Source of the DNA: Photobacterium indicum
GTDB lineage: Bacteria; Pseudomonadota; Gammaproteobacteria; Enterobacterales; Vibrionaceae
Reading direction: 5' to 3'
NCBI RefSeq assembly: GCF_003026215.1
Contig: NZ_PYOC01000001.1
Span: forward strand, 1,256,066 to 1,320,065
DNA: 64,000 bases
The notes below the pieces were generated by a model, which did no database searches, was not told where the DNA came from, and saw nothing but the letters and a program-made list of their open reading frames with translations. The translations under genes and the position numbers were made by a program. The stretch's first letter is position 1; each line of letters begins with the position of its first letter. Shown one piece after another: positions 43,922-51,891 of the stretch.

Positions 43922-46900
43922 CTACTCATCTATACCCAATTGTTTTAAAAATAGACCTTCCAATTTTGATGAATCGATAGCGTTCATCGTTTTTAGTAAT
44001 GCTGGAATGTCGTCTTCAATATTCAGATTTAAATTCACAGGTCTTCCATTTTGAAACTGAGGATTACGACCTTTAAATCGTGAACTTGCTTTTAATTTAC
44101 CTTCTTTAGAATAGTCTATATCAATAGCAAGCGCGTCGTAGTTATAATTTTTGAGAATCTTACTAACGACTAGTATGCTATTTTCTCCTGCTGCCTCTAC
44201 ATTTTTGTCGATACGCGAGCCTTCTAAGTAACGTAATACGCCACCAGGGTAGCGAGAGTGTAGTTTACCATTCGTTACAACAGGCAAACCGTCATGAATA
44301 GCCAATGGGATTTGACCATCTAAAATACCCGTTAACTCTATTTCTTCATGCTCGATGTGTGCCAAGGCTTGTTCAAGGTGCAGGTTATGTATCACGATAG
44401 GAATACGTTCAATCGTAGTAAGGCTATTACTTGATACATTGTGCGTACTAATATTGCCCCCGAAAACCTCTGCAAATACACGGTGTAACTGGTATTTTTC
44501 TTTTGCTGTATCTAATTCAAATACCATAGAAACATTGCTGAATAGCACGCCTAAATGTACTAATTCGGCATGAATACTAATGGGAAATTTTGATTTAATA
44601 CCCTGAGGAGAAAATAATAGTGTGGTCGATGAGTCGACATTCGCAAAATGAAATCCTCTATAGTAGCCCGACAAACTATTTGCAAAGAGTGATATATCTC
44701 CAGAGGTAACCCCTTTATCGATAAGAATATTTGCCTGCAAGGCAACAGAGCCTTGGTTAAGATCGTAATCAATCGGTAAATGTGGCAAAAAGTGTTTTTT
44801 CAAAGAGTTAGTTGATGAAAATGAGACTTCATTACGGTGTAACTCTATTTGTGTTTTCTGACGTTTCAGATAAGAATTAACGGTAAAACGGACTAAACGT
44901 GCTGCTTTATAATTGGTCAAATCACCCGTGATCATTAGCTTTTCAGGGTTGAAAGAAAGGTTTCCTTGGCTAGAAAAAGGGGGTAAGCGTTGCTGATTCT
45001 GTTTCATGCTTATTGTTGTTTGATAATTACTTTTTAGTTTTAGTGGCTTATCAATAGGCTTGTTTAAACGAAATTCAGCGATGCTAAGTTCAAGCTTTCC
45101 ACTGTATTTTTGAGTGGGGAACGGTGTGTTTTTAGCTACAATCTGTTGGTGATTTTTCTCTGAAATAGGGGCGTTATTAATAATTTTTTCTGCATATAAA
45201 CTCGCAGAAAAAGAGGCATCTGTTGGTTTGGCTTGGGTTAATGTTAAACCATTCACTGTGTTGTAGTTGAGTAATAGATTATCGATGCTTAATTGGGCAT
45301 TAGAGGCTTCAGAAACCAGAAACTCAGGATGACCGGAATAGACTAATCGCTCGCTTGCTATTTGAGTATCAAGAAAAGAGATTGCTGTATTTCCCCCTAG
45401 TTGCATATCAAGGCTTGAGTGCAATGATAGTGTTTTTAGATGAAGCTTTTCGATGGGAGATAAAAACGCTATCTTCGCTTTTATATCTCCCTTTATGTGA
45501 CATTGTAACGTGTGTTGTGGTGTCTCGCTTTCGCACGTTAATACTTTGAATACATGTGTAATTTCTGATTGTGTCTTTTTGTTTTTTAAGCGTATTATTT
45601 CCGACTTATTGATTAAGGTTAATTTGACGTTTTCTTTATGGTATCGCGCGATTAAACGTAATTGTCCGTCTGTTATGAGTTCGATATTGGCAACAGTTTG
45701 TAACGGTGAATTAGGTTTAGTGAATTCACGCGGTGTACTTGTTGCCGTGGAACTGTTGGTAAATAGTCCAGCCACATACACAGCATAATGATTGAGTTCG
45801 ACGGGCAACGATTTTGGCAATGATATGTCGATCTGATACTTTGCATCGATTACTTTGTTATCAATCACCACGTTTTTCTCATCACTCTCCAATTGCTTTG
45901 CTGTAATAACAATAGGGTGAATGAGCTTCGCACTGGGGATATTGTTGAGTTTGAATCGTTCGGTAATATCTTTGGTATTTTTAAAATCAGCAGTACAGGT
46001 TAGGTCTTTAGGTAATGGCTGGCTAAAGCGAATGTTTGCCTTACAGTTAAGTGAATTACCTTTAGGACCCGACATCAAGCCAGTAAAATACGCATCGTCT
46101 TGATTTAAATGTTTGATGTGTACATTAAGGTTGTAAGGCTTGGGTGCGAGTGCTTTACCTTTTAGAGTGAACCTCGCCAGTTTAGATTTTTTTCCTGATT
46201 GTAGTGTTGGTGTTTCAAGCACGAGCTTGGCATCAAGAATCAATTGTCCGTAAGTAAACTTCTTCACTTTTAGCTTTTTAAAGGGCAATTGGGCGAGGTT
46301 TGCAATGGTTTGCCCTAAATGAATGCTTTTGTTTTCGTTATCAGGTTGTTCGATAAAGCTAGGCAGTCGGGTAGGTTGATCGAGTAAGGCCGTGTCTGCA
46401 TGTAACATCATGGTTTTTGTTGGGCGGTTGATATCCATTTCTAGCGATGCATTGGTAACGTGCTGTTTAAACCCTTCATTAATGGTTTTCCACCTTGGTT
46501 CAATTTTAGCGATATGAATGGATAACGGTGTACTGTTAGGACGCCAAGCAATTGAAAAGTTAGCTTTACTAAATTGCAGAGGATAATGGGGGGATGTTTT
46601 TAAGTTAGGAAAAAAGAGTGAAAAGTCCCCTTGTTGAATCATCCCACTGATCGTGAAGTCTGGTTGTGTTGCGAGCACTAAATCCACATTGTTAACTGCT
46701 TGCTTTGCTCTAAGTTCTGTTCCGTCAGAATGAAATGCAGCAGTTGTGATACGTTTAGCGTGGGCGCTGAATATATAGGGGGAAGATAAATCGGTAAAGT
46801 TGAGTGAGGTGTCGAATAAGTGAATGTATTGTAGGCGTATCCCTTGCTTATTTAGCGTACCCTCTAGCTTTGTGGGTAATCGAATGTCTGTCTTTTCTGC

Positions 46901-47218
46901 AAATAAACGCCACGAGGCGGCAGATATAGCACTTTCATTATCAATAAATCGCCCGACAGAAATGTTGGTGAACCTTAATCTATATTGGCTTATCACTACA
47001 GAGATCTTCTCTATCATTAAACCATTCTTAAAGTTTACGCCTGAAATTGAGATGATCTCTATCCCTTTAGTGGCTAGCCAAGGTGGAATGAAAATGCTGG
47101 GTAATAAAAGGCTGATTAATAAAAACAGCAGAATGAAGCGTAGGTAACGCTTTTTGTGAGTTCTTGATGGTGTTGAACTCGTTGTTTTTAATGGAACGTC
47201 AGATTCGGTTTGCGTCAT
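43922..47218 (-). CDS. ydbH: YdbH family AsmA-like intermembrane transport protein
   Basis: The 1098-residue protein has one N-terminal membrane anchor (YLRFILLFLLISLLLPSIFI, about residues 25-45) and then a very long periplasmic region of repeating beta strands. The C-terminal part (VTNGKLHSRYPGGVLRYLEG, then LVVSKILKNYNYDALAIDIDY) matches the YdbH domain. With TamB and YhdP, YdbH carries phospholipids to the outer membrane in enterobacteria. It is the first gene of the operon with ynbE and ydbL. Confidence 0.92.
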   Translation of the reverse strand: MTQTESDVPLKTTSSTPSRTHKKRYLRFILLFLLISLLLPSIFIPPWLATKGIEIISISGVNFKNGLMIEKISVVISQYRLRFTNISVGRFIDNESAISAASWRLFAEKTDIRLPTKLEGTLNKQGIRLQYIHLFDTSLNFTDLSSPYIFSAHAKRITTAAFHSDGTELRAKQAVNNVDLVLATQPDFTISGMIQQGDFSLFFPNLKTSPHYPLQFSKANFSIAWRPNSTPLSIHIAKIEPRWKTINEGFKQHVTNASLEMDINRPTKTMMLHADTALLDQPTRLPSFIEQPDNENKSIHLGQTIANLAQLPFKKLKVKKFTYGQLILDAKLVLETPTLQSGKKSKLARFTLKGKALAPKPYNLNVHIKHLNQDDAYFTGLMSGPKGNSLNCKANIRFSQPLPKDLTCTADFKNTKDITERFKLNNIPSAKLIHPIVITAKQLESDEKNVVIDNKVIDAKYQIDISLPKSLPVELNHYAVYVAGLFTNSSTATSTPREFTKPNSPLQTVANIELITDGQLRLIARYHKENVKLTLINKSEIIRLKNKKTQSEITHVFKVLTCESETPQHTLQCHIKGDIKAKIAFLSPIEKLHLKTLSLHSSLDMQLGGNTAISFLDTQIASERLVYSGHPEFLVSEASNAQLSIDNLLLNYNTVNGLTLTQAKPTDASFSASLYAEKIINNAPISEKNHQQIVAKNTPFPTQKYSGKLELSIAEFRLNKPIDKPLKLKSNYQTTISMKQNQQRLPPFSSQGNLSFNPEKLMITGDLTNYKAARLVRFTVNSYLKRQKTQIELHRNEVSFSSTNSLKKHFLPHLPIDYDLNQGSVALQANILIDKGVTSGDISLFANSLSGYYRGFHFANVDSSTTLLFSPQGIKSKFPISIHAELVHLGVLFSNVSMVFELDTAKEKYQLHRVFAEVFGGNISTHNVSSNSLTTIERIPIVIHNLHLEQALAHIEHEEIELTGILDGQIPLAIHDGLPVVTNGKLHSRYPGGVLRYLEGSRIDKNVEAAGENSILVVSKILKNYNYDALAIDIDYSKEGKLKASSRFKGRNPQFQNGRPVNLNLNIEDDIPALLKTMNAIDSSKLEGLFLKQLGIDE

Positions 47219-47520
47219 ATCCTTCAGTAATTACTTCACCCTATAAATGCGTTGTTTGGTGTTTTGCTGTGTTCCTTTTTCTATTCGTTTTGTTTTCTAT
47301 GCACTTCCCAATGAATTTGAATGTGTTATTACGGGACATAATTATTATCTGTATCAGGTAGATAGCTGTCTGATAAGGTCTTTTAAGCATAAACCGTGAA
47401 GCGTGTATTAGGCGGATTTTTTTCGTCTATATTATGAGAAAAATGTTTTGAGAAGAAATGTACATATTAAAGAGAGAAAACCAAGAATAGTGCTTGGGTG
47501 AGGCTTTATACCAATGATTC

Positions 47521-47600
47521 GTACTATTTTCCACTATCGGCATGCCGCCGAGGTGAGTGAGAGTTATCTAGATGTAAATTCTGCTTTTCTCAAATAGTAC
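47521..47600. repeat. 80-base inverted-repeat element
   Basis: GTACTATTT (47521-47529) is perfectly inverted at 47592-47600 (AAATAGTAC), with a GCATGCCG-rich centre. It could be a small non-autonomous repeat or a folded RNA element. No copy elsewhere in the window was noticed. Confidence 0.4.
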
Positions 47601-47646
47601 TGAAATAAAAGGTTTTTTTATTGTTTTTTTTATCATTTATACCTGA

Positions 47647-47660
47647 TAACAGATCTGTTA
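47647..47660. promoter_or_regulatory. 14-bp palindrome, possible operator
   Basis: TAACAGATCTGTTA is perfectly palindromic and lies about 190 bases upstream of the Nramp-like gene. The sequence does not match a Fur or MntR box that I know. Confidence 0.35.
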
Positions 47661-47848
47661 CACACTCATAAAATAGAGGTAATAACTGGGTATTGATTAT
47701 TTTGTGGTTTTATTCACTTTACGGGTTATTTTGAAGGGTTGCTAATTTTGTTTAAAACTGAGAAAAAAGGCTATCAGCGTTAAGAAATAACCTGAAAGCA
47801 CTAAAAAAATATAAATAAAACAACTATAAAAATCATCAGGATGTGATT

Positions 47849-49126
47849 ATGCAAAATACCGCTTCAGCTTCAATTGGTTCAGTGCCGAGTAACCGGTTAA
47901 AACAACTGATACATTCCCTTGGTCCTGGCATTATGATGGCAACAGCAGCTGTTGGCGGATCACACCTTGTTGCTTCGACGAAGGCGGGGGCAATTTTCGG
48001 CTGGCAATTGGCGGGACTAATTCTATTAGTTAACTTTTTCAAATACCCATTTTTTAGAGCTGGTGTTCAATATACGATGGGCACGGGTAATAGCCTTATT
48101 CAAGGTTACAGTGAAATGGGACGCGGTTACTTATGGTTATTCGCTGGGCTTAACTTAATTTCAGGTATTGTGAATACGGCAGCCTTGCTGCTATTTAGTG
48201 CGAGCTTATTAGGGTATTTCTTACCATTCGAATTACCGTTAACCACTTTAGCGGGTGTCGTGATGGTGGCATGTCTGGCTATTTTGTTTGCAGGGCATTA
48301 TAAGGCACTTGATGCACTGTCGAAAACCATCATGGTTGTACTTGTTATAGCAACGGTAAGTGCGGTGATTGTAGCGGCAAGTAAGGGCAGTGTTGCACCG
48401 ACGGATTTTGAAGCACCATCACCTTGGGCCATTGCCTCTATTGGTTTTCTTGTTGTCATGATGGGATGGATGCCAGCCCCAATTGAAATTTCATGTTTGA
48501 CGTCTTTGTGGTTGAAGAGCCAACGTAAAGAGCAAAATGTAACGGCGAAATCGGCTTTGTTTGATTTTAATGTAGGCTATATTGGCACTGCATTATTGGC
48601 TATCGTCTTTTTAGCCTTAGGGGCATTAGTATTAAACGGTAATGGTGCAGAGCTGAAAACATCAGGCATTGGATTCTCGCATCAGCTGGTGGGTATGTAC
48701 GCCTCAACGATTGGTGAGTGGTCTCGCTACCTTATTGCTGTTATCGCCTTCTTTTGTATCTTTGGTAGTACTATTACGGTAATCGATGGCTATTCACGTG
48801 CATTAGCAGAAGCCAATTTACTGATTCAGAAGAAAGAGCTTGATCAGCGTCGCTACCATAATGCTTGGATGCTAATTGTTGGCGGTTGTGCAATGGGAAT
48901 CTTACTATTCTTCACATCGGCGCTTATGCCTATGCTTGATTTCGCGATGATACTAGCATTCATGACCACGCCAATCTTTGCTTTAGTTAACTACTTGCTG
49001 GTAACACGTACTAAGCTGCCTGAAGAGTTATCGATGAGCCGTTCGATGAAAGTGTTATCTTGGGCGGGCTTGACGTATCTATTTGGCTTCTTGGCGATAT
49101 TCATTTGGTGGAAATGGTTAATGTAA
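47849..49126 (+). CDS. Nramp-related membrane transporter lacking the canonical metal motif
   Basis: The 425-residue protein has about eleven membrane helices with Nramp-like order. In helix 1, where Nramps have DPGN, it reads GPGIMMATAAVGGSHL. In helix 6, where they have MPH, it reads GWMPAPIEIS. The Met is kept but the acidic and Asn ligands are lost, as in the Nramp-related branch that moves other cations. I choose ATG 47849, seven bases after AGGA. The substrate is therefore uncertain; annotation as a manganese transporter would be unsafe. Confidence 0.8.
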   Translation: MQNTASASIGSVPSNRLKQLIHSLGPGIMMATAAVGGSHLVASTKAGAIFGWQLAGLILLVNFFKYPFFRAGVQYTMGTGNSLIQGYSEMGRGYLWLFAGLNLISGIVNTAALLLFSASLLGYFLPFELPLTTLAGVVMVACLAILFAGHYKALDALSKTIMVVLVIATVSAVIVAASKGSVAPTDFEAPSPWAIASIGFLVVMMGWMPAPIEISCLTSLWLKSQRKEQNVTAKSALFDFNVGYIGTALLAIVFLALGALVLNGNGAELKTSGIGFSHQLVGMYASTIGEWSRYLIAVIAFFCIFGSTITVIDGYSRALAEANLLIQKKELDQRRYHNAWMLIVGGCAMGILLFFTSALMPMLDFAMILAFMTTPIFALVNYLLVTRTKLPEELSMSRSMKVLSWAGLTYLFGFLAIFIWWKWLM

Positions 49127-49190
49127 TCGCGCTAGCTTAAATGATTAAGTAGCCAAATCGGTAAGCTTTCATAACTAAGCATTTAAATAA

Positions 49191-49220
49191 AGAAGCCCTC
49201 AAACTGTGAGGGCTTCTTTT
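49191..49220 (+). terminator. terminator after the Nramp-like gene
   Basis: AGAAGCCCTCA pairs with TGAGGGCTTCT around a four-base loop (AACTG region), followed by TTTT. Confidence 0.9.
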
Positions 49221-49253
49221 GTGCGATCAATTTGTTTATACCGCTCTGACGAT

Positions 49254-49577
49254 TTATCCAGCAAGAGAAGGGGCGCTTTCGTATTTGTCAAAAGATCTCA
49301 CTGGCGATTGATGGTTAATTGCATGCATGGCTGAAAATAACGCATCTTTGAGTAAGTATTTATTGTCGGTATCAAGCGCATTGATTGCCGTGTTAAGGGA
49401 TGCTTTTATGTGTTCAATATGTTCTATCGTGTGTTCTATTTCGAGCAATTCAGTTAGCGCCATTTCGCGAATATCATGGGGTATCACGTCATCACTGCTT
49501 TGGTTCGATATCTCTATGATTTGAGCAGTGTGTTGCTTTAACGATAAAATGGTATCTGTAAGAGATTTCGGTGTCAT
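49254..49577 (-). CDS. hypothetical helical protein
   Basis: I start the gene at ATG (complement 49575-49577), nine bases after AAGGA; the longer frame upstream has no ribosome site. The 107-residue product is alpha-helical, with LTELLEIEHTIEHIEHIKA suggesting a coiled coil or four-helix bundle. No family was recognised. It is alone on its strand. Confidence 0.55.
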   Translation of the reverse strand: MTPKSLTDTILSLKQHTAQIIEISNQSSDDVIPHDIREMALTELLEIEHTIEHIEHIKASLNTAINALDTDNKYLLKDALFSAMHAINHQSPVRSFDKYESAPSLAG

Positions 49578-49812
49578 GCGTATTATCCTTAATATTTGCT
49601 TTGAGTACGGTTTACTTTTCGTTTGTAGAGGCAATACTCTAACAACATTGGATAGATATTTTTTTATGTAGATCACACTCTTATAGAAATCCCGCTTATT
49701 CACTCTAATGACTAAATTATCGTTAAGGTTAGAAAATTACCGAGGGTAATACTTATATTCCTGAAATTATATTCACTTTATTGATTATTTGAATGCGGCA
49801 TGATGCCTAGTT

Positions 49813-50676
49813 TTAGTGACGAGGTTTGTTTAAATACCTTAACCAATTTCGAGAAATTGATTCATATTCATAGATGCAGGTATCTTCACGTTCTTGTCGT
49901 GATCCATCATCGATTTCTAATAGTAAACTTTTATATTCGTCAGGATCACTACCATAGATTAAGCACAACATATGAAAGTAACGTTGAATATCTAAACTAT
50001 GTTCATCGATAAAATCGAGGTCATCAAATGTGTCTATGTCTTGATCTTCAAAAGCGAATAGGTCAGCTGAACTGATTGCAATGTCGGCACCATTGTCGAC
50101 ATAGTTGAGTAGTATTATTGTTGCTAAATTATCGACGGCATCTTCTTCCTTACCCAAGATGGGAATGTCTCTGTCTGCGATAAATGCATGCCCTAACTCA
50201 TGAAGTAATGTATGCGCTAAAGTGTCGAGTGTCGCTTGAATTTCATCTATGCCTGTTTCTGCATAATGGTTTTGAGTAAAGCGTATCATCGCGTCATTGA
50301 TATATTGATAGGGAACCTGAATTTGATGGATTTCAGGATCATAGAGTGGACCATCCTTTGCACCGAAAACAATAGTGAGCTTGGGTGAAAAATGCACATG
50401 CTGGCGGCTTATGTCACTTACCATCTTAATCGCGTCAGATTGCTTAATTAATTGCATCACTTTTTTATCTTGAGCTGAATTGGGCTCTATGAATTGGTAT
50501 GTAACGGTAGGAATAGACGTTATTGGCGTTGTCGAAGCTTGTTCGGAATTGGCATGCACTGAAAACGAACGGGCTAGCCACAAGATAACCGCAGGTTTAA
50601 CACAAGAACGAATACACAGAGAAGAAAAGCTTAATGCGATAGCTAAGGAGGGGCTTATATACATAGTGGTTAGCAT
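49813..50676 (-). CDS. DUF4344-like periplasmic metallopeptidase
   Basis: About 287 residues. It has a hydrophobic N-terminus (probable signal sequence or anchor) and a zinc site HELGHAFIADRDIPILGKEE (HExxH, with an acidic ligand candidate in the following EEDAVDN). This matches the putative metallopeptidases of family DUF4344. The C-terminal third is acidic and ends SRNWLRYLNKPRH. The start is uncertain: an ATG at 50676 gives a compact signal, while a TTG at 50715 and an ATG at 50664 are in the same frame. The substrate is unknown. Confidence 0.7.
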   Translation of the reverse strand: MLTTMYISPSLAIALSFSSLCIRSCVKPAVILWLARSFSVHANSEQASTTPITSIPTVTYQFIEPNSAQDKKVMQLIKQSDAIKMVSDISRQHVHFSPKLTIVFGAKDGPLYDPEIHQIQVPYQYINDAMIRFTQNHYAETGIDEIQATLDTLAHTLLHELGHAFIADRDIPILGKEEDAVDNLATIILLNYVDNGADIAISSADLFAFEDQDIDTFDDLDFIDEHSLDIQRYFHMLCLIYGSDPDEYKSLLLEIDDGSRQEREDTCIYEYESISRNWLRYLNKPRH

Positions 50677-50864
50677 CCATGATGTAAAAAACGAATAAGT
50701 ATAGTCAGTTAACAAGAAATTGCTGCTATGGTTGTATGTCCTCCTGAAAGCGTTGACTTAAAAACCAGTGACCTATAACGTGTCATTATTGTGCAAAAAG
50801 TGTTTGATTTCTATTAATTAATAGTGGCATATATACGCTAAATAATTCATAGATTGGAGATGTC

Positions 50865-51758
50865 GTGAATAAATTATTATCTTTTGAAGCTTTGATCGTA
50901 CTTGATGCGATAGATCGTCGGAAAAGCTTTGCAGCAGCCTCAGAAGAATTAGGCAGAGCACCATCTTCATTGAGTTATCAAGTTCAGAAGCTTGAGCAAG
51001 ATCTGGATTTAGTTATTTTTGATCGTTCAGGACACCGAGCTGTTTTTACCAAAGCAGGGCAATTGTTGCTTGAACGTGGCCGGTTATTATTATTAGCTGC
51101 CGATGAAATGATTGCAGATGCAAGTGCCCTCGCGCATGGATGGGAGCTTGATTTAACAATTGCCTATGATGGGCTAGTGAGCGTAAATAGTATGCTACCG
51201 CTAGTGGCAGAATTGGGAAAAAAAAGCAAAACACGTATTCGCTTTAAAGAAGAGATTCTTGCCGGTTGTTGGGAAGCATTAGCGCAAGATCGTGCCGATT
51301 TATTGATTGCTCCTGCACCGACTGTTGCACCTCCTGAAGTGAAAATTCAACCGTTAGGTAAATTAGCGACGCTGTGGGTTGCTCACCCTGATCATCCTAT
51401 TCATAAACAAGAGAACCCATTAGATCCTGCTGTGCGTAAACAATATCTAGCGATTGCGGTTGCTGATACAGCACGTAATATGCCACCTATGTCGCATAAT
51501 ATTCTAGAAGAACAAGCACTTGTTACTGTTAGTACCATGAATGATAAGCTGGCGGCACTGAAAACAGGTATGGGGATTGGTACATTACCGATGTGCTATG
51601 CCAAGTCGGCACTTGATAGCGGTGAGTTGGAAGTTATTGGTGACGATCCCATTTACGAGCTTGATATGGTTCTTGCATGGAATCGAAATCAAATGGGTAA
51701 GGCAAAAGTGTGGTGCATTAAAAATATTGAAAAGCTTTGGAAAAAACAGCTTAACTGA
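50865..51758 (+). CDS. LysR-family transcriptional regulator
   Basis: The 297-residue protein has a winged helix-turn-helix (FAAASEELGRAPSSLSYQVQKLE) and a LysR effector domain. The start is GTG 50865, with GGAGATGTC upstream. It is divergent from the DUF4344 gene and followed by patZ on the other strand, so its target may lie elsewhere. The LSYQVQKLEQDLDLVIFDRSGHRAVFTKAG segment is canonical, quoted here only in part as LSYQVQKLE and FDRSGHRAVFT. Confidence 0.9.
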   Translation: MNKLLSFEALIVLDAIDRRKSFAAASEELGRAPSSLSYQVQKLEQDLDLVIFDRSGHRAVFTKAGQLLLERGRLLLLAADEMIADASALAHGWELDLTIAYDGLVSVNSMLPLVAELGKKSKTRIRFKEEILAGCWEALAQDRADLLIAPAPTVAPPEVKIQPLGKLATLWVAHPDHPIHKQENPLDPAVRKQYLAIAVADTARNMPPMSHNILEEQALVTVSTMNDKLAALKTGMGIGTLPMCYAKSALDSGELEVIGDDPIYELDMVLAWNRNQMGKAKVWCIKNIEKLWKKQLN

Positions 51759-51891
51759 TACTTAATTCAGCGTTGATTTTTGGTGATATTTTTCGGTTGT
51801 ATACTAGCACTAGAATAGTGTCGTTAAGGTTAAATAAGAAGGCGAGTAATAACTGTGAATTTTATCGTTATTAACTCGCATTTTTTGAAAG

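Larger units (their letters stand above)
47219..47848. other. 630-bp gene-free region upstream of the Nramp-like gene
   Basis: No credible gene was found between ydbH and the Nramp-like gene, which are divergent. Two structures stand out and are listed separately: an 80-base hairpin element (47521-47600) and a 14-bp palindrome (47647-47660). The last 150 bases are AT-rich, as expected for a promoter region. Confidence 0.45.

Noticed and set aside
47164..47361. 65-residue + strand ORF antisense to the ydbH start
   Set aside because: No ribosome site, and hydrophobic residues arise from the antisense of T-rich sequence.
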